Below are positions 9,626-18,965 of a DNA stretch of 49,268 bases, piece by piece. The first letter of the stretch is position 1. Every line of letters starts with the position of its first letter. Location of the stretch: positions 1 to 49,268 of the forward strand of contig LRMT01000082.1 of the NCBI GenBank assembly GCA_001725945.1, in the 5' to 3' direction. The translations under genes and the position numbers were made by a program. The notes below the pieces were generated by a model, which had not been told where the DNA came from, did not search any database, and was given only the letters and a program-made list of their open reading frames with translations. The DNA comes from Cupriavidus sp. UYMMa02A (lineage in GTDB: Bacteria; Pseudomonadota; Gammaproteobacteria; Burkholderiales; Burkholderiaceae).

Positions 9626-10344
9626 GCGGCACGCCGGATGCGCGCGCCATGAGCAAGCCTTGCGTACTGGTCGTCTGTGGCATGGACTTCGAAGCCCGCA
9701 TCGCCGCGGGCCCGCATTGCGAAGTGGTGGTCGGCCAGCGTGGAGCAGCACTCGGCGCGGCCATCGAACGCAGTGCCGGCACGTGCGCGGCCATCATCAG
9801 CTTCGGCGTAGCGGCGGCCTGGACCCGTCGCTTGCGCCGGGCGCAGTGGTCATTGCAACCAGCGTGCGCGATGAAACCAGCGGGCTGTCCACGCAGGCCG
9901 ATCCGGCATGGGTACGCGCGCTGATGCAGGTACTGCCGAACGCAGTATCCGGTGCCATCGCCGGGTCCGACACTGCCGTGGTGACGCTCGCCGACAAGGC
10001 CGCCCTGCACGATGCCAGCGGCGCGCTGGTCGTGGATATGGAATCTCATATTGCCGCCGGCGTCGCGCGCCGCCACGGCCTGCCGTTCGCAGCCTGCCGC
10101 GTCGTGATCGACCCGGCACGCGTGCCGTACCCGCGCTGGCGCTGGCCGGCATGGGGAGCGACGGACGCACCGATGTGGGCGCGGTTGTGGTGGCATTGTT
10201 GAAGCGCCGTGGGAGTTGCCAGCGCTGATGCGGTTGGGACGCGATGCGGCTGTGGCAAGGGCCAGCTTACTGGCAGTGCGACGGGTCGTTGGCGACGACT
10301 GGGGCATGCACGAGACGCAAGCCCCTGTCAGGATCAATGCGTAA
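9622..10344 (+). CDS. hpnG: Hopanoid-associated phosphorylase HpnG (frameshifted)
   Basis: Nucleoside-phosphorylase-like enzyme that removes adenine from adenosylhopane to give ribosylhopane. Recognisable parts: CVLVVCGMDFEARIA, IISFGVAGGLDPSLAPGAVV (after correcting one base near 9815), LVVDMESHIAAGVA with the family Met-Glu-Ser, ALAGMGSDGRTDVGAVV, and an end RRVVGDDWGMHETQAPV. Single-base losses lie near 9815, 10128 and 10211; corrected length is about 240 residues. GTG at 9622 would overlap the cyclase stop, while ATG at 9649 is the alternative. The last 11 bases overlap the convergent toxin gene. Third gene of the hopanoid cluster. Confidence 0.8.
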
Positions 10345-10648
10345 TGAGATCGGCAAAGATGTGCCGGCGCTCGTGAAGTATGCGAACAATATCGAGCACC
10401 TCACCACTCACACGATAGAACACAAGAAAGGGAAAGCGATCGAGCGGCCAGACTCGAAGCGATGCATCCGGCAGGAAGTGTGCGTAGCGGCGGGACCCGA
10501 TACTTGGACGCGCGGCCAGGAAGCTCAGCACGCTCAGCAACTCTTCCGTAAAGGCCTCGGCGAGGCCAGGCGCAGCATCGTCATACCAGTCCTGCGCCGC
10601 GTGAGCGTCACTGCGCGCGGCAGGACGCAGCTTCAGGCGTAATGCCAT
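10334..10648 (-). CDS. ParE/RelE-superfamily toxin
   Basis: 104 residues, MALRLKLRPAARSDAHAAQD at the start, with the superfamily pattern of an N-terminal strand, two helices (AQDWYDDAAPGLAEAFTEEL) and a C-terminal sheet RVWPLDRFPFLVFYRVSGE then ILHERRHIF. This fits ParE toxins, which target DNA gyrase, although RelE-type RNase activity is not excluded from sequence. It follows the antitoxin gene directly: the antitoxin stop (10649-10651) touches the toxin ATG, so the two are coupled. Its end overlaps the end of hpnG by 11 bases. Intact. Confidence 0.8.
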   Translation of the reverse strand: MALRLKLRPAARSDAHAAQDWYDDAAPGLAEAFTEELLSVLSFLAARPSIGSRRYAHFLPDASLRVWPLDRFPFLVFYRVSGEVLDIVRILHERRHIFADLITH

Positions 10649-10851
10649 TCAGCGCGTGCGATTTTTTTTCAGGCGGGCGCGGAATTCTGCTGCGAACTCT
10701 TCCACACGCTCGTACTCTGTTCCTTCGCCGCTGTTGAGACCTTCTTCGATAAGTTCGTACAGGCGATGCTCGGCCTCGTTCTGCGGACCGACAGCTTCAG
10801 CAGCACGGGACATCGGGTCTTGGGCGGGAACGGGGGAGTCAGGCGGGCCAT
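10649..10851 (-). CDS. Antitoxin partner of the ParE-like toxin
   Basis: Small acidic protein whose solid part reads MSRAAEAVGPQNEAEHRLYE, then LIEEGLNSGEGTEYERVEEF, ending RARLKKNRTR. It matches the size, charge and position of antitoxins that precede ParE toxins. The N-terminus is unsettled. The ATG at 10851 (MARLTPPFPPK) needs one extra base to join the good frame; an internal in-frame ATG at 10813 needs none but leaves only 54 residues. The DNA-binding N-terminal part cannot be assigned to a class. Auto-repression is typical of such pairs, but I see no clear operator. Confidence 0.6.
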
Positions 10852-10900
10852 GTCGGCATTCTACCAACGTGCTATCGGTCCGGCCGTCGCAATTTCCGTA

Positions 10901-12261
10901 TTACTCGCGCAGAGACTCGCGCGACACTTCTTGCCATTCCATCTCGGTCGAAGGTGACGGCGACTGAGTGCATTCTGCGCACTCCAATAGGCCATAGGGA
11001 ACTCCCTCACCCAACTTCCGCGCCGCATCCAACGCCAGTCCCGAGCCGATCCCGCCGAACAAATCCCCCTCCACCCGCCGCGCCTGCGGCAGCAATTCAC
11101 CGAGCCGCTGGCGCAGCAGCGGCACGCTGCTGGAACCGCCAGTGAACAGAATGGTGTCGACCGACGCCGCGTCCACCCCGGCACTGGCCAGCATGTCTTT
11201 CACTGTCTGTTCGGTCTTCACCACCAGCTTGCCGATGGATTCGTCGAACTCATCACGCGTGATCGGCAGCATGAGTTCCCGCTCGATGCGATGCAGGTCG
11301 ACGTCGGTACGGTCCGTGCCCGACAGCGCGATCTTGGCCGCTTCCATCTGGATGGCCAGCCAGTGGCCGGCGCGTTCGCGGATCAGACGGATCAGCCGGT
11401 CAAGCTTCACCGTATCGGCCGCGTCGCGATAGTTGTCCATGACGATCGACCATGCCTTGCGCGTGTACACCAGGTTGATGGTGTGCCAGCTGGCCAAGTC
11501 GAAGTACTGGCTCGACGGCATTCCTTGCCGCTGCGCAGCTTGCTGCCAAGGCCCAGCAGCGGCATGGCGCGCGCCAGGCTCAGCGCGCGATCGAAGTCGG
11601 TGCCGCCGATGTGCACGCCGCCGTTGGCCAGGATGTCTTCGCGCCGGTCGATCCGTCTGGCGCGTTCCGGCGACAGTCGGACTAGCGAGAAGTCGGACGT
11701 GCCGCCGCCGATATCGGCGACCAGGACGAGCTCCTCCTGCCCGATCTTTGCTTCATAGTCGAAAGCCGCCGCAATCGGCTCGTACTGGAATTCGATGTCG
11801 CGGAAACCCGCGTCGCGCGCGATCTCGGCCAGCGTCTGCTCGGCCAGCCGGTCGGCCTGCGGGTCCTCGTCGATGAAGAACACCGGTCGGCCCAGCACCG
11901 CACGCGTGAACGTGGCGCCTGCCGCGCGCTCGGCGCGCGCTTTCAGTTCGCCGATGAAGTGAGCCAGCAGCTTGCGGAACGGCATGGCCTGCCCCATCAC
12001 CTCGGTGCTGTCTTCCATCATCGACGTGCCGAGCAGGCTCTTGAGCGAGCGCATCAGCCGGCCTTCGTAGCCGGCCAGATAGTCGTCCAGCGCCGCGCGG
12101 CCATAGCTGACCAGCGGGTCCTCGGCGTGAAAGAAGATCACCGACGGCAGCGTGAGCTTGCCGTCTTCCAGAGGCAGGAGCGCGGCCGGATGGCCAGGGC
12201 GGGTCCAGCCCACCGTCGAGTTGGACGTGCCGAAGTCCAGGCCGCATGCGTTTGACATCAT
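10901..12261 (-). CDS. Hsp70-family chaperone-like protein, YegD type (frameshifted)
   Basis: Actin-fold ATPase without a normal DnaK substrate-binding domain. Phosphate-1 loop ACGLDFGTSNSTVGW at the start, LGRPVFFIDED, the phosphate-2 loop LVADIGGGTSDFSLVRL, and the adenosine motif ILFTGGSSSVPLLRQRL are all visible. One base is missing near 11522, between SKLRSG and MPSSQYFDLASWHTIN. Corrected length is about 453 residues, typical for YegD-like proteins. Start at 12261 or 12258 (MSNACGLDFG) is chosen because upstream residues are not family-like. It lies 50 bases upstream of the toxin-antitoxin pair in the same direction. Substrate unknown. Confidence 0.85.
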
Positions 12262-12363
12262 CGATTCCGTTATCCGTACTACCACTGCAATTTCCCCGCG
12301 GCTGCCAATGGGCAAGCGCAGGCCGGGCGCATTGTAGTGGCAGATTGCTGCCGCGCCCGGGCC

Positions 12364-12392
12364 TTGACACGTTCGACAACGGCTCCTATTCT
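12364..12392 (+). promoter_or_regulatory. Sigma-70-like promoter of the Bug/CoA-transferase operon
   Basis: TTGACA (12364-12369), a 17-base spacer, and TATTCT (12387-12392) form a near-consensus promoter, unusually good for this DNA. It lies 66 bases upstream of the Bug receptor start. Confidence 0.65.
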
Positions 12393-12419
12393 GCGCACGT
12401 TCTTTCTGTAAGATCGTTG

Positions 12420-12434
12420 TTCTGTCTTATAGAA
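12420..12434. promoter_or_regulatory. Candidate IclR operator downstream of the promoter
   Basis: TTCTGT-CTT-ATAGAA is a 6-3-6 palindrome with one mismatch, about 28 bases after the -10 hexamer, where a bound repressor would block transcription. The TATAGAA half recurs upstream of the IclR gene (17790-17796). That the IclR protein binds here is inference. Confidence 0.35.
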
Positions 12435-12457
12435 TATCAATAGTACCAGGAGACAAC

Positions 12458-13449
12458 ATGACTTACCCGCACCGCCGCAAGCGTCACCCCTTTGTCGCAC
12501 TGCTTTGCCTCGCCGTCCCGGCACTCCTGGCGGCAGCCGCGCCGGCCGATGCCGACACCTACCCCAGCCAACCCGTTCGCTGGTGGTGCCGTTCCCGCCA
12601 GCGGGCGGCACCGATGTGCTGTCGCGGCTGGTGTTCAACAAGGTAGCGATGACCACGCACTGGAATGTGGTGGTGGAGAACCGCGCCGGCGCAGGCGGCA
12701 ATATCGGACTCGATGTCGTTGCCAAGGCAAAGCCCGACGGCTACACACTGGGCATGGGGCAGACCGCGAACCTGGCCATCAACCCGGCGCTGTACCCGAA
12801 GATGCCGTATGACGCGGTGAAGGATTTCACCCCGGTGGTGCTCGTGTCCGCCCAGCCGGTGGTGCTGATCGTGCGGGCCGATTCGCCCTACAAGACCGTG
12901 GCGGACCTCGTCGCGGGGGCGAAAGCAAAGCCATTGTCGATGGCCTCGGCCGGCACCGGCACAGTGGGCCACCTGACCGGCGAGATGTTCGCGCGCCGCG
13001 CCGGCATCAAGATGCTGCACGTACCGTACAAGGGCGCATCGCCGGCCCTGACCGACTTGCTGGGCGGCCAAACCGACTTCTATTTCGCCACGCCGCCGAT
13101 TGCCATGCCGATGATCAAGGCCGGCAAGATCCGCGCGCTGGCCGTCACGTCCGGCAAGCGCCTGCCGCTGCTCGCCGCCGTGCCGACCGTGGCCGAGTCC
13201 GGATATGCGGGGTTCCAGGCGGAGGACTGGAAGGCGCTGGTGGCGCCGGCAGGCACGTCTGCGGAAGTGGTCAGGCGCCTCAATGCCGAGATCAACAAGG
13301 CACTGGCCCAGCCCGACACCATCAACAAGCTGCGCGAGGAAGGCAGCGATCCGCGCGGCGGCTCCCCCCAGGACCTCGCGAACTTCATCAAGTCCGAAAA
13401 CGCGCGCTGGGGTGGGATAGTGCGGGAATCAGGCGCGCGCGTGGAGTGA
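12458..13449 (+). CDS. Bug/TctC-type periplasmic carboxylate receptor (frameshifted)
   Basis: Substrate-binding protein of a tripartite tricarboxylate transporter. N-terminal signal peptide (FVALLCLAVPALLAAAAPAD), then the family block YPSQPVRLVVPFPPAGGTD after correcting one missing C near 12585. Further family blocks: VVVENRAGAGGNIG, ADSPYKTVADLV, GTGTVGHLTGEMF, MLHVPYKGASPALTDLLGG, FYFATPPIAMPMIKAGKIRA and VPTVAESGYAGFQAEDW. About 330 residues. No TctA or TctB membrane subunit is nearby, which is common for Bug proteins. It leads an operon with a class III CoA-transferase and a citryl-CoA-lyase-like gene, so a citrate-like ligand is likely. A near-consensus promoter and a palindrome precede it. 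Confidence 0.88.
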
Positions 13450-13505
13450 TCGTCGCTCCCTGATTCCATCCCTCGCATATCCACGCACTCCGCAGGAAAT
13501 CCATC

Positions 13506-14702
13506 ATGCATAAACCGTTGCGCCATGTGCGCGTCCTCGACCTGACCAATGTGCTGGCCGGCCCCTTCTGCTGCCACCAGCTCGCGCACATGGGCGCCGA
13601 GGTCATCAAGGTGGAAACGCCCGGCACCGGCGACCTGGCGCGCCAGCTTGGCGCCGATGCCGAGCTGAACCAGCGCCTGATGGGCGTGTCGTTCCTGGCG
13701 CAGAACCCGGGCAAGCAATCGATTACCCTCAACCTCAAGCATGCTCGCGGCAAGGAAGTGTTCCGCAAGCTCGTGCAGAGCGCCGACGTGGTGGTCGAGA
13801 ATTTCCGCCCCGGCGTGATGACGCGCCTGGGCCTGGGCTTCGAGACGCTGAAGCAGGACAACCCGCGCCTGATCTACTGCGCCATCTCCGGCTTCGGCCA
13901 GGACGGGCCGTTGTCGGACCTGCCCGCGTACGACCAGATCATCCAGGGCATGTCCGGCGTGATGAGCATCACCGGCGACGCGCAGACCGCGCCGTACCGC
14001 GTCGGCTACCCGGTGTCGGACACCATTGGCGGCATCACGGCGGCGTTTGCCATTGCCGCCTCGCTCGCAGATCACCAGCGCACCGAGGGCTATTTCATCG
14101 ACGTGTCGATGCTCGAAGCCACGCTCGCCACCATGGGCTGGGTCGTGTCGAATCACCTGATCGCCGGCAAGGCGCCGGCGCCGATGGGCAACGAGAACTT
14201 CACGGCCAGCCCGTCAGGCACTTTCCGCACGGGCGATGGCTTGCTGAACATCGCCGCCAACAAGCAGGAGCAGTTCGAGGCCGTATGCCGCGTAGTTGGC
14301 CGCCCGGACCTGATCGTCGACGACCGCTTTGCCGCGCGCAGGCGCGCCTGGCGAACCGCGCCGCGCTGACGCAGGCGCTCGAAGCAGAACTCGCGAAAAG
14401 CCCGCCAGCGAATGGTGGACCTTGCTCAACGAAGCCGGCGTACCGGCCGGCCCAGTGCTGGGCGTGCCGCAAACCCTGGCGCAGCCGCAGGTGCGCGACC
14501 GCGGCATGATCGGCACGTTTGCGACGTGCCCGGCGTGGGCCGCGATATCCGCGTGGTGCGCACCGGCTTCAAGCTGAACCGCGAAGCGCCGTCGGTGGAC
14601 ACGCCGCCGCCGCAGCTTGGCGAGCACACGCAGCAGATCCTTGCCGGCCTTGGCTACAGCGAGACCGAAATCGACACCCTCAGGCAGGAGCGCGCAGTAT
14701 GA
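13506..14702 (+). CDS. Class III (CaiB/BaiF) CoA-transferase (frameshifted)
   Basis: Moves CoA between carboxylic acids. The family N-terminus VRVLDLTNVLAGPFCCHQLA, VIKVETPGTGD, SITLNLKHARGKEVF and VVVENFRPGVM are all present; the catalytic Asp is Asp143 in LPAYDQIIQGMSG. Further on ISMLEA-type FIDVSMLEATLA and the C-terminal GVPAGPVLGVPQTL fit. Frame breaks near 14343, 14400 and 14525 affect only the last quarter; corrected length is about 399 residues. The stop overlaps the start of the citrate-synthase-like gene by three bases, a sign of coupled synthesis. With the Bug receptor and lyase next door, the likely reaction is CoA transfer to a di- or tricarboxylate. Confidence 0.88.
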
Positions 14703-15555
14703 CCGAGACCAGGCAGACCAGCGAGACCATGGACCCCGGCCAGCAGTTGTCCCAGGACTGGTGGCGCACGGAGATCATCGACATGCGCCCCGGCGAGATC
14801 CGCTACCGCGGCTACCCGATCGAGCAACTGATCGGCCGGGTATCGTTCGCGCAGATGATCTGGCTGATGCTGCGCGGCGAGTTGCCCGACCCCGGGCAGG
14901 GCGAGCTGCTCGACGCCGCGCTGATGGCAGCCGTCGACCACGGGCCGCAGGCGCCAGCATCGCCATTGCGCGCATGGCTGCCACGTGCGGCGTGGGCCTG
15001 AACAATGCGATGGCGTCGGCGGTCAATGTACTCGGCGACGTGCACGGCGGCGCCGGTGAACAGGCGGTGGAGCTGTACGAGGACATCGCGCGGCGCATCG
15101 ATGCGGGCGCCGCGCTGGATCACGCGGTCAGCGCCGGCCTGCAGCACTACCGCGATCTGCACGGCAAGTTCGTTTCGGGCTTCGGCCATCGCTTCCATCC
15201 GGTTGATCCGCGCGCGCCGCGCCTGCTGGCGCTGGTGGACCAGGCGGCGGAGAAAGGGGTGGTCAACGGTCGCTTTGCCGCCATCGCGCGCGCAGTCGAA
15301 CGCGCGCTCGGGGAAGGCCGCAGCAAGCCGGTGCCGATGAATATCGACGGTGCAACGGCAGTCATCTATGCGGAACTGGGTTTCCCGGCGCCGCTCGCGC
15401 GCGGGCTGTTCTGCCTGTCGCGCTCCGTGGGCATCCTCGCGCATGCATGGGAGCAGACGCAGCAGGGCGGCCGCAACAAGGGGCCGATCCCGCGCCAGTT
15501 CCTGTGGACCTACGACGGGGTGCCGCAGCGCGACGTGCCGCAGCAGCGGGACTGA
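14699..15555 (+). CDS. Short citrate-synthase-like protein, probable citryl-CoA lyase (frameshifted)
   Basis: About 285 residues, against about 430 for housekeeping citrate synthase. It keeps the three catalytic positions: His in DVHGGAGEQ, His in GFGHRFHPVDPRAPR, and Asp in PMNIDGATAVIYAELGFP. The start MTETRQTSETMDPGQQLSQD and EIRYRGYPIEQLIG match short citrate-synthase/citryl-CoA-lyase homologues. One base is lost near 14952 (GPQAPSASIAIARM). ATG at 14699 overlaps the CoA-transferase stop. A CoA-transferase followed by this protein could convert citrate to citryl-CoA and then to acetyl-CoA and oxaloacetate. A related substrate such as citramalate or methylcitrate is equally possible. Confidence 0.75.
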
Positions 15556-15561
15556 CGCCGC

Positions 15562-16805
15562 TCAACCCGCCGGCGTCATGATCTGGCTGGTCACACGGAC
15601 CAGCGACGGCGCCGGCGTCTCGTCCAATGTGGCGGACACCACCACGTAACGGTCGCGACCCTGCTCCTTGGCCTGGTACAGCGCCCGGTCGGCATCCGCG
15701 AACAAGGTGCGCCACAGCAGTTCCTTGCTGCCGGTCGCGCCGCGAAGCTGCGCAACGCCGATGCTCACCGAGGCGAAGCATTCCGCCTGCCCCGGCAGCG
15801 GGATCGCGCGGACCTTGCGCAGGATGCGATTGGCCAGGGCGGTGGCCTGGTGTTCGTCGGTATGCGGGCACAGGATGCAGAACTCCTCGCCGCCGTAGCG
15901 TCCGGCCACGTCCGAGGCGCGGCGTGAGTTGTCGAGCGCCTGGGCGACTTCGCGCAGCACGGCATCGCCGGCGTGGTGGCCAAAGGTGTCGTTGACCTGC
16001 TTGAAGTGGTCGATATCGATCACCAGGCACGACAGCGGCTGGCCGTCACGCTGCCAGCGTGCCACCAGGGCGAGCGCCGACATGTCGAGCGCGCCGCGGT
16101 TGAGCAGGCCAGTCAGCGCGTCGACGCGCGCGCCGCTTTCGTTGTTGGCGATGATCTGCTCCATCGCCATCACTGTGAACCCGAACAGGCCAAGCAGCCC
16201 CGCGATCAGCGGCGCCAGCGCCCAGACCGAACCGGCCGGGCTCGCGAAGAACAGGATCAGGTCATGCCGGTCGCGCCCACCTCGCTCAGCGCATGACTGG
16301 CGCCGACAAGCTGGGTCGAAAGTTGCACGAGGGTGGACACCAGCACCAGCGGCGTCCCGATGCTGCGCCGTCCGCGCCCGGCACGGAAAAGCGTGCCGAT
16401 CGTCGCCAGCGAAATCAGGGCCAGCACACCATAGACAGCCGCCTGAAGCACCCGGACGCCGTCGGGCAGGCCGGTGGAGGTGGCCGTCACGCCGAGCACC
16501 AGCGCGCCGGCCATCGCCAGCGGCCCGGCATGCGAAGGCAGGCCGTAGTACACGCGCACGCCGCGGTAGATCAGCAGCCATCCCACCACGAGGGCGCCCG
16601 CGCCGGCGACGCCCAGGTGCGGGGCGCCGCCCGCCGCGCTGACAGCCAGCGCCAGGCCGGCCGCGGAGCCGACCACATGACCACATGCCCACAGCCGCCC
16701 CGCTTCGATCGCGCGCAGCGCAAATACCAGCCCAGCCGCAATGACCAGCGTGCTGGAAAAGAACACGATCATCACGACCGCAATGGTCTGCTGGTCCAGG
16801 TGCAC
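15562..16805 (-). CDS. Membrane diguanylate cyclase, GGDEF (frameshifted)
   Basis: Makes cyclic di-GMP. The N-terminal ~190 residues hold about six membrane segments (VVMIVFFSSTLVIAAGLVFA onward), a sensory region without a named domain. The GGDEF domain starts VDALTGLLNRGALD, has VIDIDHFKQVNDTFGHHAGD, the active-site loop as GGEEF, and an inhibitory I-site RASD exactly five residues before it, so product inhibition is expected. One base is missing near 16262, joining VGATGMT to DLILFFASPAG. About 414 residues. It converges on the citryl-CoA-lyase gene (stops seven bases apart) and is probably not part of that operon. Confidence 0.88.
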
Positions 16806-16980
16806 GGAAATCCCTTATCAAGGCCATAAGGCGTGCCGCCGGTCGGTCTCTGATCGAGATAACGGCACGGGTAAAGGGGGCGACCGCGAATAATATCCCG
16901 CTCCTGCCATGGTGGGGCACCCCCGACAAGCCGGGTCGCTCGCCACAACACTTGCCTCGGGGGAACTCAGGCCCCACAGT

Positions 16981-17726
16981 TCAGGCCGCGGCAGCCGGCA
17001 TCTCGGGGAAATCGGGGAAGGTACCGCCCAGCTTGTGGGTCAGCGAGCGCGCCGCGCCAAGGACATCGTCACGGAAATCCTCGCGGAAACGGCTTGCCGG
17101 GCAGGTCAGCGTCAGGCGCCCGACAGCGTGCCGTCAGGCCCGAATACCGGCGCGGAACGCCCGCGATATCGGGGCTGCGGTCTCCGACCAGCGCGATCAC
17201 GCCCTGGCGGCGGATACGTTCGTAGAGCTCGCCGTCTTCCCCGGCAAATGCACGCAGCACGCGCCCGCCCGCGCGCGTCGCGCGGCAGCAGTTCGCCGGC
17301 GCGGATGTGGTCGCGCACCGGCTGGGGCGAATCGACGCGGTACAGGCACAGCCGGTGCTCGCCCTGCTCGACATGGAACGCGGCGCTTTCGCGCGTGGTC
17401 TGCGCCAGCTCGCGCAGCACCGGCATGATCACGCCCTCCAGCGAGAACGATGCGGCATAGACCGCGTTTAGCCGTGCCACCTCCGGTCCCAGGCTGTAGC
17501 GCCCGTCGGGCAGCCGCTGCACCAGCGCGGCATGCTCGAGCGATGCCAGCAGCCGCAGCAGCGTGCTCTTGTAGAGGCCCGAGCGCTGCGCCAGGTCGGC
17601 CAGCCCGAGCGAAATATCGCCAAGCCGGAAAGCGGACAGCACGAACAGCGCGCGGTCCACGGCAACAGCCCCGCCCTCGGCGGAGTGCTTGTCGGCTTCG
17701 GAGACCTGGGCGGCTTTGCGTGGCAT
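16981..17726 (-). CDS. IclR-family transcriptional regulator (frameshifted)
   Basis: N-terminal winged helix: AVDRALFVLSAFRLGDISLG, LAQRSGLYKSTLLRLLASLE, VQRLPDGRYSLGPEV. The effector-binding domain follows (VLRELAQTTRESAAFHVEQG, YRVDSPQPVRDHI). The C-terminal third is broken by one-base losses near 17270, 17160 and 17105. With correction it continues FAGEDGELYERIRRQGVIAL, FGPDGTLSGALTL and ends FPDFPEMPAAAA. About 248 residues. MPRKAAQVSEADKH at 17726 is the preferred start; a longer frame begins at 17762. It lies past the diguanylate cyclase from the CoA-transferase operon and is the likely local regulator of it. A TATAGAA motif upstream recurs in that operon's promoter. Confidence 0.82.
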
Positions 17727-17810
17727 GGCTGGCGCGGAAAGGAAAACCGGCGTGCAAGGCACGCCGGATGACGGAACGAGCAGCCACCGTATAGAACGGA
17801 CCGGCCCTTG

Positions 17811-18329
17811 TCAATGCGGCCGGCGGTCAGCGATGCCGCCGCCGTGAAAGCCGCCGCCGCGTGCGCCACCCATGCCACCGCCCATGCCACCACCCATCCC
17901 GCGCCCCACGCCGCTGCCCACGCCGCCACGGAAGCCGGGTCGCATGGCACCGTAACCGCGGCCGCCCCAGCCGGCGCTGGCGGAAGTACACGCGGTGCAT
18001 CGGATGCACGTGGTGATGGCGGTCCACGAAGATGAACGCCGCGCCATAGCCAACGGCCACAGGCGCCAATACCACGGGTAGCCATCGTCGTAGTAATAGG
18101 GGGTCGTGTAGTAGCCGCCGCCGCTGCCATCCACCAGTTGCCAGCTGCCGTCGGACTGCAGACAGGCCAGGCCGGTCACCTGCTGCCACTGGCCGTTGAT
18201 CACCACCTGGCCTGCCACCTCCTGACACGGCGGTCCGGTGCTCCATTCCTCGTCGGCCCGTGCCGGCACGGCGGTGCAAAGACCGAGCCCGACCATCCAG
18301 GCCGCCATCCACCTCGCAGCACTGTCCAT
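17811..18329 (-). CDS. Secreted glycine-rich protein (frameshifted)
   Basis: About 173 residues. Start MDSAARWMAAWMVGLGLCTA gives a signal peptide cleaved near VPARA. The mature N-terminus has a small repeated strand pattern with Cys (GPPCQEVAGQVVINGQWQQ, GLACLQSDGSWQLVDG). An aromatic stretch follows (YYTTPYYYDDGYPWYW), then, after correcting bases near 18055 and 17982, a His-rich patch (FVDRHHHVHPMHRVYF). The last ~50 residues are nearly all Gly, Met, Arg and Ala (GRGMGGGMGGGMGGARGGGF). I do not recognise a family. The His-rich segment might bind metal; that is a guess. Confidence 0.5.
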   Translation of the reverse strand: MDSAARWMAAWMVGLGLCTAVPARADEEWSTGPPCQEVAGQVVINGQWQQVTGLACLQSDGSWQLVDGSGGGYYTTPYYYDDGYPWYWRLWPLAMARRSSSWTAITTCIRCTACTSASAGWGGRGYGAMRPGFRGGVGSGVGRGMGGGMGGGMGGARGGGFHGGGIADRRPH

Positions 18330-18704
18330 GGTCACCTCCTGTACAGTCATCCCGGCCGCCAGCAGCGGCGTCTTGCGAGCTCCCCTGATACCTGTTGTAT
18401 AGGATATACGCGCCGCGTCGCAGGTTTATTCCGGCCACCGTCAGCGCAGTGACATACAGGTATGACTCAATGCCTCAGAGCGGTGGCGTTTTTCCGCAAC
18501 AACAATGGAACGCTTTACGGCCGCGAGACCCGGGCAAAGGCGCCTTAAGGCACATCATCCGGCAGCATGCGCCACTTAGCGGCCGCGTACGCGCCACATG
18601 CCTGAATTAGAAGGATTATTGCCTGCTTTTGGTTAAGCGGTTACTGCATGGCATGGATAAAATCATGCGTTGTCCCCCGCCGCAGCTTTACTTTTCGCAT
18701 TGGT
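18330..18704. other. Gene-free stretch
   Basis: I see no gene here. Near 18394 lies the AT-rich TTGTATAGGATATACG, which resembles a promoter core with partial dyad symmetry. The rest is featureless. Confidence 0.4.
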
Positions 18705-18938
18705 ATGACCGTTCCCGACCTCTCGCTTTGCGACATCCTGGATGACTTGCGCAGCGCACCGCGCCCGCTGACCCCGTCCGAGCATACGTATCTGGCCCAC
18801 CTCCGGCAGCGGATCGTCACCGGCGACGCCGATCTCTGGACCACGCTGGAAACCGCCGGCGTGCCGTGCAGCGAGCGCCGCCTGTCGCCCGACGTCGTGC
18901 TGGCACTGACTGCCCTGGGCCAGTTGCCCATGCACTGA
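18705..18938 (+). CDS. Small hypothetical protein
   Basis: 77 residues, MTVPDLSLCDILDDLRSAPR to VVLALTALGQLPMH, rich in predicted helix, with no signal peptide or membrane segment. The ATG at 18705 is preferred over 18648 because the extra residues are basic and low-complexity. No family recognised. It precedes a LysR-like HTH gene on the same strand. Confidence 0.5.
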   Translation: MTVPDLSLCDILDDLRSAPRPLTPSEHTYLAHLRQRIVTGDADLWTTLETAGVPCSERRLSPDVVLALTALGQLPMH

Positions 18939-18965
18939 ACGCGCGGGGCGGGTTGCCGCCCCGCC

